DNA from: Paragordius varius
Lineage: Eukaryota; Nematomorpha
Length of the DNA stretch: 64,000 nt
Reading direction: 5' to 3'
NCBI GenBank assembly: GCA_964247055.1
Contig: OZ176050.1
Span: forward strand, 930,001-994,000
A program made the translations under genes and the position numbers. Of this stretch, positions 26,159-39,292 are shown in pieces (position 1 is the first letter of the stretch; every line of letters begins with the position of its first letter). The notes below the pieces were generated by a model. That model did not search any database and was not told the origin of the DNA. It saw nothing but the letters and a program-made list of their open reading frames with translations.

Positions 26159-26832
26159 CGCCATAATTTATTTTGCGTAGCCCTATGGTAGTTTCATCAT
26201 CACCCCAAATATTTTGGGGATCGGACTATAAATGTAATTTTTATGAATTTTTTAAATATTTAAAAAATTTATTTTATACGATTTTAAAAATAAAAATGGC
26301 TACCTAAAATCCAAATTTGATCAGGTGATATCACCATAATTTTTTTGGGGTAGCCCTATGGTAGTTCCATCATCACCCCAAATATTTTGGGGATCGGACT
26401 ATAAATGTAATTTTTATGAATTTTTTAAATATTTAAAAAATTTATTTTATACGATTTTAAAAATAAAAATGGCTACCTAAAATCCAAATTTGATCAGGTG
26501 ATGTCACCATAATTTTTTTTGGGTAGCCCTATGGTAGTTCCATCATCACCCCAAATATTTTCGAGATCGGAGTATAAATGTAATTTTTATGAATTTTTTA
26601 AATATTTAAAAAATTTATTTTATTTAAAAATAAAAATGGCTACCTAAAATCCAAATTTGATCAGGTGATGTCGCCATAATTTATTTTGCGTAGCCCTATG
26701 GTAGTTTCATCATCACCCCAAATATTTTGGGGATCGGACTATAAATGTAATTTTTATGAATTTTTTAAATATTTAAAAAATTTATTTTATACGATTTTAA
26801 AAATAAAAATGGCTACCTAAAATCCAAATTTG
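24770..26832 (+). repeat. 12-mer (2,063-bp) tandem duplication, first copy
   Basis: CATCATAACC/TTTTAAGATC (24,991), two CATAATC monomers, GGATCC (25,531), a private ATTTTATAAAT palindrome variant (25,560), GCGTAG (25,662), GATATC (25,814), the TTTTATTT deletion (26,099), GATATC (26,327) and a second TTTTATTT (26,612) all reappear 2,063 bp later. The private palindrome variant is missing from the older related block near 20.7 kb. This duplication is therefore younger than the 4,829-bp one. Confidence 0.9.
25662..26700 (+). repeat. 513-bp trimer repeat inside the 2,063-bp unit
   Basis: A three-monomer cassette (GCGTAG monomer, GATATC monomer, C-type monomer with the seven-base TTTTATTT deletion) repeats at 513 bp. 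GCGTAG lies at 25,662, 26,175 and 26,688, GATATC at 25,814, 26,327 and 26,840, and the deletion at 26,099 and 26,612. The cassette repeats again at 27,725-28,750 in the second 2,063-bp copy. It was therefore present before that larger duplication. Confidence 0.9.
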
Positions 26833-28740
26833 ATCAGGTGATATCACCATAATTTTTTTGGGGTAGCCCTATGGTAGTTCCATCATCACCCCAAATATTT
26901 TGGGGATCGGACTATAAATGTAATTTTTATGAATTTTTTAAATATTTAAAAAATTTATTTTATACGATTTTAAAAATAAAAATGGCTACCTAAAATCCAA
27001 ATTTGATCAGGTGATGTCGCCATAATTTTTTTTGGGTAGCCCTATGGTAGTTCCATCATAACCCCAAATATTTTTAAGATCGGACTTTAAATGTAATTTT
27101 TTTGAATTTTTTAAATATTTAAAAAATTTATTTTATACGATTTTAAAAATAAAAATGGCTACCTAAAATCCAAATTTGATCAGGTGATGTCACCATAATT
27201 TTTTTTGGGTAGCCCTATGGTAGTTCCATAATCACCCCAAATATTTTCGAGATCGGAGTATAAATGTAATTTTTATGAATTTTTTAAATATTTAAAAAAT
27301 TTATTTTATACGATTTTAAAAATAAAAATGGCTACCTAAAATCCAAATTTGATCAGGTGATGTCACCATAATTTTTTTTGGGTAGCCCTATGGTAGTTCC
27401 ATAATCACCCCAAATATTTTCGAGATCGGAGTATAAATGTAATTTTTATGAATTTTTTAAATATTTAAAAAATTTATTTTATACGATTTTAAAAATAAAA
27501 ATGGCTACCTAAAATCCAAATTTGATCAGGTGATGTCGCCATAATTTTTTTTGGGTAGCCCTATGGTAGTTCCATCATCACCCCAAATATTTTGGGGATC
27601 CACTATAAATGTAATTTTTATGAATTTTATAAATATTTAAAAAATTTATTTTATACGATTTTAAAAATAAAAATGGCTACCTAAAATCCAAATTTGATCA
27701 GGTGATGTCGCCATAATTTATTTTGCGTAGCCCTATGGTAGTTTCATCATCACCCCAAATATTTTGGGGATCGGACTATAAATGTAATTTTTATGAATTT
27801 TTTAAATATTTAAAAAATTTATTTTATACGATTTTAAAAATAAAAATGGCTACCTAAAATCCAAATTTGATCAGGTGATATCACCATAATTTTTTTGGGG
27901 TAGCCCTATGGTAGTTCCATCATCACCCCAAATATTTTGGGGATCGGACTATAAATGTAATTTTTATGAATTTTTTAAATATTTAAAAAATTTATTTTAT
28001 ACGATTTTAAAAATAAAAATGGCTACCTAAAATCCAAATTTGATCAGGTGATGTCACCATAATTTTTTTTGGGTAGCCCTATGGTAGTTCCATCATCACC
28101 CCAAATATTTTCGAGATCGGAGTATAAATGTAATTTTTATGAATTTTTTAAATATTTAAAAAATTTATTTTATTTAAAAATAAAAATGGCTACCTAAAAT
28201 CCAAATTTGATCAGGTGATGTCGCCATAATTTATTTTGCGTAGCCCTATGGTAGTTTCATCATCACCCCAAATATTTTGGGGATCGGACTATAAATGTAA
28301 TTTTTATGAATTTTTTAAATATTTAAAAAATTTATTTTATACGATTTTAAAAATAAAAATGGCTACCTAAAATCCAAATTTGATCAGGTGATATCACCAT
28401 AATTTTTTTGGGGTAGCCCTATGGTAGTTCCATCATCACCCCAAATATTTTGGGGATCGGACTATAAATGTAATTTTTATGAATTTTTTAAATATTTAAA
28501 AAATTTATTTTATACGATTTTAAAAATAAAAATGGCTACCTAAAATCCAAATTTGATCAGGTGATGTCACCATAATTTTTTTTGGGTAGCCCTATGGTAG
28601 TTCCATCATCACCCCAAATATTTTCGAGATCGGAGTATAAATGTAATTTTTATGAATTTTTTAAATATTTAAAAAATTTATTTTATTTAAAAATAAAAAT
28701 GGCTACCTAAAATCCAAATTTGATCAGGTGATGTCGCCAT
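26833..28740 (+). repeat. 12-mer (2,063-bp) tandem duplication, second copy
   Basis: Partner of 24,770-26,832, in direct tandem. Markers: CATCATA 27,054, GGATCC 27,594, ATTTTATAAAT 27,623, GCGTAG 27,725 and 28,238, GATATC 27,877 and 28,390, TTTTATTT 28,162 and 28,675. The copies separate at about 28,740, where the first has GCGTAG and this one has GGGTAG. Confidence 0.9.
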
Positions 28741-31700
28741 AATTTTTTTTGGGTAGCCCTATGGTAGTTCCATCATCACCCCAAATATTTTCGAGATCGG
28801 AGTATAAATGTAATTTTTATGAATTTTTTAAATATTTAAAAAATTTATTTTATACGATTTTAAAAATAAAAATGGCTACCTAAAATCCAAATTTGATCAG
28901 GTGATGTCACTATAATTTTTTTGGGTAGCCCTATGGTAGTTCCATCATCACCCCAAATATTTTGGGGATCGGACTATTGTAATTTTTATGAATTTTTTAA
29001 ATATTTAAAAAATTTATTTTATACGATTTTAAAAATAAAAATGGCTACCTAAAATCCAAATTTGATCAGGTGATGTCACTATAATTTTTTTGGGTAGCCC
29101 TATGGTAGTTCCATCATCACCCCAAATATTTTGGGGATCGGACTATAAATGTAATTTTTATGAAAATTTTAAATATTTAAAAAATTTATTTTATACGATT
29201 TTAAAAATAAAAATGGCGACCTAAAATCCAAATTTGATCAGGTGATGTCACCATAATTTTTTTTGGGTAGCCCTATGGTAGTTCCATCATCACCCCAAAT
29301 ATTTTGGGGATCGGACTATAAATGTAATTTTTATGAATTTTTTAAATATTTAAAAAATTTATTTTATACGATTTTAAAAATAAAAATGGCTACCTAAAAT
29401 CCAAATTTGATCAGGTGATGTCGCCATAATTTTTTTTGGGTAGCCCTATGGTAGTTCCATCATCACCCCAAATATTTTGGGGATCCACTATAAATGTAAT
29501 TTTTATGAATTTTTTAAATATTTAAAAAATTTATTTTATACGATTTTAAAAATAAAAATGGCTACCTAAAATCCAAATTTGATCAGGTGATGTCGCCATA
29601 ATTTATTTTGCGTAGCTCTATGGTAGTTTCATCATCACCCCAAATATTTTGGGGATCGGACTATAAATGTAATTTTTATGAATTTTTTAAATATTTAAAA
29701 AATTTATTTTATACGATTTTAAAAATAAAAATGGCTACCTAAAATCCAAATTTGATCAGGTGATATCACCATAATTTTTTTGGGGTAGCCCTATGGTAGT
29801 TCCATCATCACCCCAAATATTTTGGGGATCGGACTATAAATGTAATTTTTATGAATTTTTTAAATATTTAAAAAATTTATTTTATACGATTTTAAAAATA
29901 AAAATGGCTACCTAAAATCCAAATTTGATCAGGTGATGTCACCATAATTTTTTTTGGGTAGCCCTATGGTAGTTCCATCATCACCCCAAATATTTTCGAG
30001 ATCGGAGTTTAAATGTAATTTTTATGAATTTTTTAAATATTTAAAAAATTTATTTTATTTAAAAATAAAAATGGCTACCTAAAATCCAAATTTGATCAGG
30101 TGATGTCGCCATGATTTTTTTTGGGTAGCCCTATGGTAGTTCCATCATAACCCCAAATACTTTTGAGATCGGACTATAAATGTAATTTTTATGAATTTTT
30201 TAAATATTTAAAAAATTTATTTTATACGATTTTAAAAATAAAAATGGCTACCTAAAATCCAAATTTGATCAGGTGATGTCGCCATAATTTTTTTTGGGTA
30301 GCCCTATGGTAGTTCCATCATCACCCCAAATACTTTGGGGATCGGACTATAAATGTAATTTTAATGAATTTTTTAAATATTTAACAAATTTATTTTATAC
30401 GATTTTAAAAATAAAAATGGCTACCTAAAATCCAAATTTGATCAGGTGATGTCACCATAATTTTTTTTGGGTAGCCCTATGGTAGTTCCATCATCACCCC
30501 AAATACTTTGGGGATCGGACTATAAATGTAATTTTAATGAATTTTTTAAATATTTAAAAAATTTATTTTATACGATTTTAAAAATAAAAATGGCTACCTA
30601 AAATCCAAATTTGATCAGGTGATGTCACCATAATTTTTTTTGGGTAGCCCTATGGTAGTTCCATCATAACCCCAAATATTTTTGAGATCGGACTTTAAAT
30701 GTAATTTTTATGAATTTTTTAAATCTTTAAAAAATTTATTTTATACGATTTTAAAAATAAAAATGGCTACCTAAAATCCAAATTTGATCAGGTGATGTCG
30801 CCATAATTTTTTTTGGGTAGCCCTATAGTAGTTCCATCATCACCCCAAATATTTTTGAGATCGGAGTATAAATGTAATTTTTATGAATTTTTTAAATATT
30901 TAAAAAATTTATTTTATACGATTTTAAAAATAAAAATGGCTACCTAAAATCCAAATTTGATCAGGTGATGTCACCATAATTTATTTGGGTAGCCCTATAG
31001 TAGTTCCATCATCACCCCAAATATTTTTGAGATCGGAGTATAAATGTAATTTTTATGAATTTTTTAAATATTTAAAAAAATTTTATACGATTTTAAAAAT
31101 AAAAATGGCTACCTAAAATCCAAATTTGATCAGGTGATGTCGCCCTAATTTTTTTTGGGTAGACCTATAGTAGTTCCATCATCACCCCAAATATTTTTGA
31201 GATCGGAGTATAAATGTAATTTTTATGAATTTTTTAAATATTTAAAAAATTTATTTTATACGATTTTAAAAATAAAAATGGCTACCTAAAATCCAAATTT
31301 GATCAGGTGATGTCGCCATAATTTTTTTTGGGTAGCCCTATAGTAGTTCCATCATCACCCCAAATATTTTTGAGATCGGAGTATAAATGTAATTTTTATG
31401 AATTTTTTAAATATTTAAAAAATTTATTTTATACGATTTTAAAAATAAAAATGGCTACCTAAAATCCAAATTTGATCAGGTGATGTCACCATAATTTATT
31501 TGGGTAGCCCTATAATAGTTCCATCATCACCCCAAATATTTTTGAGATCGGAGTATAAATGTAATTTTTATGAATTTTTTAAATATTTAAAAAATTTATT
31601 TTATACGATTTTAAAAATAAAAATGGCTACCTAAAATCCAAATTTGATTAGGTGATGTCACCATAATTTATTTGGGTAGCCCTATAGTAGTACCATCATC

Positions 31701-33619
31701 ACCCCAAATATTTTTGAGATCGGACTTTAAATGTAATTTATATGAATTTTTTAAATATTTAAAAAATTTATTTTATACGATTTTAAAAATAAAAATGGCT
31801 ACCTAAAATCCAAATTTGATCAGGTGATGTCGCCCTAATTTTTTTTGGGTAGACCTATAGTAGTTCCATCATCACCCCAAATATTTTTGAGATCGGAGTA
31901 TAAATGTAATTTTTATGAATTTTTTAAATATTTAAAAAATTTATTTTATACGATTTTAAAAATAAAAATGGCTACCTAAAATCCAAATTTGATCAGGTGA
32001 TGTCACCATAATTTATTTGGGTAGCCCTATGGTAGTTCCATCATAACCCCAAATATTTTTGAGATCGGACTATAAATGTAATTTTTATGAATTTTTTAAA
32101 TATTTAAAAAATTTATTTTATACGATTTTAAAAATAAAAATGGCTACCTAAAATCCAAATTTGATCAGGTGATGTCGCCATAATTTTTTTTGGGTAGCCC
32201 TATGGTAGTTCCATCATAACCCCAAATATTTTTGAGATCGGACTTTAAATGTAATTTTTATGAATTTTTTAAATATTTAAAAAATTTATTTTATACGATT
32301 TTTAAAATAAAAATGGCTACCTGAAATCCAAATTTGATCAGGTGATGTCGCCATAATTTTTTTTGGGTAGCTCTATAGTAGTTCCATCATCACCCCAAAT
32401 ATTTTTGAGATCGGAGTATAAATGTAATTTTTATGAATTTTTTAAATATTTAAAAAATTTATTTTATACGATTTTAAAAATAAAAATGGCTACCTAAAAT
32501 CCAAATTTGATCAGGTGATGTCACTATAATTTTTTTGGGTAGCCCTATGGTAGTTCCATCATCACCCCAAATATTGTCGAGATCGGAGTATAAATGTAAT
32601 CTTTATGAATTTTTTAAATATTTAAAAAATTTATTTTATACGATTTTAAAAATAAAAATGGTTACCTAAAATCCAAATTTGATCAGGTGATGTAACCATA
32701 ATTTTTTTTGGTAGCCCTATGGTAGTTCCATCATCACCCCAAATATTGTCGAGATCGGAGTATAAATGTAATTTTTATGAATTTTTTAAATATTTAAAAA
32801 ATTTATTTTATACGATTTTAAAAATAAAAATGGCTACCTAAAATCCAAATTTGATCAGGTGATGTCACCATAATTTATTTGGGTAGCCCTATAGTAGTTC
32901 CATCATCACCCCAAATATTTTTGAGATCGGAGTATAAATGTAATTTTTATGAATTTTTTAAATATTTAAAAAATTTATTTTATACGATTTTAAAAATAAA
33001 AATGGCTACCTAAAATCCAAATTTGATCAGGTGATGTCACCATAATTTATTTGGGTAGCCCTATAGTAGTTCCATCATCACCCCAAATATTTTTGAGATC
33101 GGACTTTAAATGTAATTTTTATGAATTTTTTAAATATTTAAAAAATTTATTTTATACGATTTTAAAAATAAAAATGGCTACCTAAAATCCAAATTTGATT
33201 AGGTGATGTCGCCCTATTTTTTTTTGGGTAGACCTATAGTAGTTCCATCATCACCCCAAATATTTTTGAGATCGGAGTATAAATGTAATTTTTATGAATT
33301 TTTTAAATATTTAAAAAATTTATTTTATACGATTTTAAAAATAAAAATGACTACCTAAAATCCAAATTTGATCATGTGATGTCGCCATAATTTTTTTTGG
33401 GTAGCCCTATGGTAGTTCCATCATCACCCCAAATACTTTGGGGATCGGACTATAAATGTAATTTTTATGAATTTTTTAAATATTTAAAAAATTTATTTTA
33501 TACGATTTTAAAAATAAAAATGGCTACCTAAAATCCAAATTTGATCAGGTGATGTCGCCATAATTTTTTTGGGTAGCCCTATGGTAGTTCCATCATAACC
33601 CCAAATATTTTTGAGATCG

Positions 33620-33681
33620 GACTTTAAATGTAATTTTTATGAATTTTTTAGAGTATAAATGTAATTTTTATGAATTTTTTA
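33620..33681 (+). repeat. Out-of-register junction: 31-bp internal tandem duplication in one monomer
   Basis: The segment from GACTTTAAATG to GAATTTTTTA (33,620-33,650) is followed directly by a second version beginning GAGTATAAATG (33,651-33,681). The monomer is thus about 31 bp longer than normal. The first half carries the GACTTT state and the second the GAGTAT state, so two different monomer types were joined. It also explains why the 33,211 to 34,794 marker spacing is 1,583 bp and not about 1,551. Confidence 0.9.
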
Positions 33682-35260
33682 AATATTTAAAAAATTTATT
33701 TTATACGATTTTAAAAATAAAAATGGCTACCTAAAATCCAAATTTGATCAGGTGATGTCGCCATAATTTTTTTGGGTAGCCCTATGGTAGTTCCATCATA
33801 ACCCCAAATATTTTTGAGATCGGACTATAAATGTAATTTTTATGAATTTTTTAAATATTTAAAAAATTTATTTTATACGATTTTAAAAATAAAAATGGCT
33901 ACCTAAAATCCAAATTTGATCAGGTGATGTCGCCATAATTTTTTTGGGTAGCCCTATGGTAGATCCATCATAACCCCAAATATTTTTGAGATCGGACTTT
34001 AAATGTAATTTTTATGAATTTTTTAAATATTTAAAAAATTTATTTTATACGATTTTAAAAATAAAAATGGCTACCTAAAATCCAAATTTGATCAGGTGAT
34101 GTCGCCATAATTTTTTTTGGGTAGCCCTATAGTAGTTCCATCATCACCCCAAATATTTTTGAGATCGGAGTATAAATGTAATTTTTATGAATTTTTTAAA
34201 TATTTAAAAAATTTATTTTATACGATTTTAAAAATAAAAATGGCTACCTAAAATCCAAATTTGATCAGGTGATGTCACCATAATTTTTTTTGGGTAGCCC
34301 TATGGTAGTTCCATCATCACCCCAAATATTGTCGAGATCGGAGTATAAATGTAATTTTTATGAATTTTTTAAATATTTAAAAAATTTATTTTATACGATT
34401 TTAAAAATAAAAATGGCTACCTAAAATCCAAATTTGATCAGGTGATGTCACCATAATTTATTTGGGTAGCCCTATAGTAGTTCCATCATCACCCCAAATA
34501 TTTTTGAGATCGGAGTATAAATGTAATTTTTATGAATTTTTTAAATATTTAAAAAATTTATTTTATACGATTTTAAAAATAAAAATGGCTACCTAAAATC
34601 CAAATTTGATCAGGTGATGTCACCATAATTTATTTGGGTAGCCCTATAGTAGTTCCATCATCACCCCAAATATTTTTGAGATCGGACTTTAAATGTAATT
34701 TTTATGAATTTTTTAAATATTTAAAAAATTTATTTTATACGATTTTAAAAACAAAAATGGCTACCTAAAATCCAAATTTGATCAGGTGATGTCGCCCTAA
34801 TTTTTTTTGGGTAGACCTATAGTAGTTCCATCATCACCCCAAATATTTTTGAGATCGGAGTATAAATGTAATTTTTATGAATTTTTTAAATGTTTAAAAA
34901 ATTTATTTTATACGATTTTAAAAATAAAAATGGCTCTAAAATCCAAATTTGATCAGGTGATGTCGCCATAATTTTTTTTGGGTAGCCCTATAGTAGTTCC
35001 ATCATCACCCCAAATATTTTTGAGATCGGAGTATAAATGTAATTTTTATGAATTTTTTAAATATTTAAAAAATTTATTTTATACGATTTTAAAAATAAAA
35101 ATGGCTACCTAAAATCCAAATTTGATCAGGTGATGTCACTATAATTTTTTTGGGTAGCCCTATGGTAGTTCCATCATCACCCCAAATATTGTCGAGATCG
35201 GAGTATAAATGTAATTTTTATGAATTTTTTAAATATTTCAAAAATTTATTTTATACGATT

Positions 35261-36540
35261 TTAAGAATAAAAATGGCTACCTAAAATCCAAATTTGATCA
35301 GGTGATGTCACCAAAATTTTTTTTGGGTAGCCCTATGGTAGTTCCATCATCACCCCAAATATTGTCGAGATCGGAGTATAAATGTAATTTTTATGAATTT
35401 TTTAAATATTTAAAAAATTTATTTTATACGATTTTAAAAATAAAATGGCTACCTAAAATCCAAATTTGATGTGATGTCGCCATAATTTTTTTTGGGTAGC
35501 CCTAGTAGTTCCATCATCACCCCAAATATTTTCGAGATCGGAGTATAAATGTAATTTTTTTGAATTTTTTAAATATTTAAAAAATTTATTTTATACGATT
35601 TTAAAAATAAAAATGGCTACCTAAAATCCAAATTTGATCAGGTGATGTCACCATAATTTATTTGGGTAGCCCTATAGTAGTTCCATCATCACCCCAAATA
35701 TTGTCGAGATCGGAGTATAAATGTAATTTTTATAAATTTTTTAAATATTTAAAAAATTTATTTTATACGATTTTAAAAATAAAAATGGCTACCTAAAATC
35801 CAAATTTGATCAGGTGATGTCGCCATAATTTTTTTTTGGGTAACCCTATGGTGGTTCCATCATCACCCCAAATATTTTTGAGATCGGACTTGAAATGTAA
35901 TTTTTATGAATTTTTTAAATATTTAAAAAATTTATTTTATACGATTTTAAAAATAAAAATGGCTACCTAAAATCCAAATTTGATCAGGTGATGTCGCCAT
36001 AATTTTTTTTGGGTAGCCCTATGGTAGTTCCATCATAACCCCAAATATTTTTGAGATCGGACTATAAATGTAATTTTTATGAATTTTTTAAATATTTAAA
36101 AAATTTATTTTATACGATTTTAAAAATAAAAATGGCTACCTAAAATCCAAATTTGATCAGGTGATGTCACTATAATTTTTTTGGGTAGCCCTATGGTAGT
36201 TCCATCATCACCCCAAATATTGTCGAGATCGGAGTATAAATGTAATTTTTATGAATTTTTTAAATATTTCAAAAATTTATTTTATACGATTTTAAGAATA
36301 AAAATGGCTACCTAAAATCCAAATTTGATCAGGTGATGTCACTATAATTTTTTTGGGTAGCCCTATGGTAGTTCCATCATCACCCCAAATATTGTCGAGA
36401 TCGGAGTATAAATGTAATTTTTATGAATTTTTTAAATATTTAAAAAATTTATTTTATACGATTTTAAAAATAAAAATGGCTACCTAAAATCCAAATTTGA
36501 TCAGGTGATGTCGCCATAATTTATTTTGGGTAGCCCTAGT
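35261..36540 (+). repeat. 6-mer (~1,031-1,034 bp) tandem duplication
   Basis: TTAAGAATAA with TTTCAAAAATTT occurs at 35,261 and 36,292 (offset 1,031). The shortened GGGTAGCCCTAGTAG follows at about 35,501 and 36,535 (offset 1,034). The three-base drift fits small deletions in the first copy: one A lost near 35,444 and GATCAGGTG shortened near 35,470. Confidence 0.85.
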
Positions 36541-36999
36541 AGTTCCATCATCACCCCAAATATTTTCGAGATCGGAGTATAAATGTAATTTTTTTGAATT
36601 TTTTAAATATTTAAAAAATTTATTTTATACGATTTTAAAAATAAAAATGGCTACCTAAAATCCAAATTTGATCAGGTGATGTCACCATAATTTATTTGGG
36701 TAGCCCTATAGTAGTTCCATCATCACCCCAAATATTGTCGAGATCGGAGTATAAATGTAATTTTTATGAATTTTTTAAATATTTAAAAAATTTATTTTAT
36801 ACGATTTTAAAAATAAAAATGGCTCTAAAATCCAAATTTGATCAGGTGATGTCGCCATAATTTTTTTTGGGTAGCCCTATAGTAGTTCCATCATCACCCC
36901 AAATATTGTCGAGATCGGAGTATAAATGTAATTTTTATGAATTTTTTAAATATTTAAAAAATTTATTTTATACGATTTTAAAAATAAAAATGGCTACCT

Positions 37000-38745
37000 A
37001 AAATCCAAATTTGATCAGGTGATGTCACCATAATTTTTTTTGGGTAGTCCTATGGTAGTTCCATTATCACCCCAAATATTGTCGAGATCGGAGTATAAAT
37101 GTAATTTTTATGAATTTTTTAAATATTTAAAAAATTTATTTTAAACGATTTTAAAAATAAAAATGGCTACCTAAAATCCAAATTTGATCAGGTGATGTCA
37201 CCATAATTTATTTGGGTAGCCCTATAGTAGTTCCATCATCACCCCAAATATTGTCGAGATCGGAGTATAAATGTAATTTTTATAAATTTTTTTAATATTT
37301 AAAAAATTTATTTTATACGATTTTAAAAATAAAAATGGCTACCTAAAATCCAAATTTGATCAGGTGATGTCGCCATAATTTTTTTTTGGGTTACCCTATG
37401 GTGGTTCCATCATCACCCCAAATATTTTTGAGATCGGACTTGAAATGTAATTTTTATGAATTTTTTAAATATTTAAAAAATTTATTTTATACGATTTTAA
37501 AAATAAAAATGGCTACCTAAAATCCAAATTTGATCAGGTGATGTCGCCATAATTTTTTTTGGGTAGCCCTATGGTAGTTCCATCATAACCCCAAATATTT
37601 TTGAGATCGGACTATAAATGTAATTTTTATGAATTTTTTAAATATTTAAAAAATTTATTTTATACGATTTTAAAAATAAAAATGGCTACCTAAAATCCAA
37701 ATTTGATCAGGTGATGTCGCCATAATTTTTTTTGGGTAGCCCTATGGTAGTTCCATCATAACCCCAAATATTTTTGAGATCGGACTTTAAATGTAATTTT
37801 TATGAATTTTTTAAATATTTAAAAAATTTATTTTATACGATTTTAAAAATAAAAATGGCTACCCAAAATCCAAATTTGATCAGGTGATGTCGCCATAATT
37901 TTTTTTGGGTAGCCCTATAGTAGTTCCATCATCACCCCAAATATTTTTGAGATCGGAGTATAAATGTAATTTTTATGAATTTTTTAAATATTTCAAAAAT
38001 TTATTTTATACGATTTAAAAAATAAAAATGGCTACCTAAAATCGAAATTTGATCAGGTGATGTCACTATAATTTTTTTGGGTAGCCCTATGGTAGTTCCA
38101 TCATCACCCCAAATATTGTCGAGATCGGAGTATAAATGTAATTTTTATGAATTTTTTAAATATTTAAAAAATTTATTTTATACGATTTTAAAAATAAAAA
38201 TGGCTACCCGAAATCCAAATTTGATCAGGTGATGTCACCATAATTTTTTTTGGGTAGCCCTATGGTAGTTCCATCATCACCCCAAATATTGTCTAGATCG
38301 GAGTATAAATGTAATTTTTATGAATTTTTTATATATTTAAAAAATTTATTTTATACGATTTTAAAAATAAAAATGGCTACCTAAAATCCAAATTTGATCA
38401 GGTGATGTCACCATAATTTATTTGGGTAGCCCTATAGTAGTTCCATCATCACCCCAAATATTGTCGAGATCGGAGTATAAATGTAATTTTTATGAATTTT
38501 TTAAATATTTAAAAAATTTATTTTATACGATTTTAAAAATAAAAATGGCTACCTAAAATCCAAATTTGATCAGGTGATGTCGCCATAATTTTTTTTTGGG
38601 TAACCCTATGGTGGTTCCATCATCACCCCAAATATTTTTGAGATCGGACTTGAAATGTAATTTTTATGAATTTCTTAAATATTTAAAAAATTTATTTTAT
38701 ACGATTTTAAAAATAAAAATGGCTACCTAAAATCCAAATTTGATC
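37000..38745 (+). repeat. 10-mer block repeated at offset 5,169 bp (partner 42,170-43,914)
   Basis: CCATTATC (37,061), GACTTGAAAT (37,437), CTACCCAAAATC (37,861), ATCGAAATTTG (about 38,042), GTCTAGATC (38,291) with the TTTTTTATATATTT palindrome variant, and a second GACTTGAAAT (38,647) all have partners exactly 5,169 bp (30 monomers) downstream. A subset (37,740-38,400) is also copied 1,897 bp downstream, at about 39,640-40,300. The copies part at about 38,745, where GTCACT faces GTCGCC. Confidence 0.88.
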
Positions 38746-39292
38746 AGGTGATGTCACTATAATTTTTTTGGGTAGCCCTATGGTAGTTCCATCATCACCC
38801 CAAATATTTTGGGGATCGGACTATAAATGTAATTTTTATGAATTTTTTAAATATTTAAAAAATTTATTTTATACGATTTTAAAAATAAAAATGGCTACCT
38901 AAAATCCAAATTTGATCAGGTGATGTCACCATAATTTATTTGGGTAACCCTATGGTGGTTCCATCATCACCCCAAATATTTTTGAGATCGGACTTGAAAT
39001 GTAATTTTTATGAATTTCTTAAATATTTAAAAAATTTATTTTATACGATTTTAAAAATAAAAATGGCTACCTAAAATCCAAATTTGATCAGGTGATGTCA
39101 CTATAATTTTTTTGGGTAGCCCTATGGTAGTTCCATCATCACCCCAAATATTTTGGGGATCGGACTATAAATGTAATTTTTATGAATTTTTTAAATATTT
39201 AAAAAATTTATTTTATACGATTTTAAAAATAAAAATGGCTACCTAAAATCCAAATTTGATCAGGTGATGTCACCATAATTTATTTGGGTAGC
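38605..39292 (+). repeat. 344-bp dimer, tandem duplicated
   Basis: A private GAATTTCTTAAAT variant lies at 38,671 and 39,015, and GACTTGAAAT at 38,647 and 38,991. Each is followed by a G-type monomer with GTCACT before it. The 344-bp offset is two monomers. Confidence 0.85.

Larger units (their letters stand above)
12100..30150 (+). repeat. Region 2: G-type array with BamHI and EcoRV marker monomers and nested higher-order copies
   Basis: About 105 monomers, no other sequence. A two-base loss turns GGGGATCGGAC into GGGGATCCAC, creating GGATCC. The ten copies start at 12,586, 14,142, 17,418, 18,975, 20,703, 22,247, 23,804, 25,531, 27,594 and 29,479. GATATC occurs at 13,215, 13,388, 14,425, 19,258, 19,776, 19,949, 20,986, 24,087, 24,605, 24,777, 25,814, 26,327, 26,840, 27,877, 28,390 and 29,762. 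TTTATTTTGCGTAG occurs ten times with GCGTAG at 14,273, 19,106, 20,834, 23,935, 25,662, 26,175, 26,688, 27,725, 28,238 and 29,610. Differences of 4,828-4,833, 6,561, 2,063 and 513 bp recur among all three series. Confidence 0.92.
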
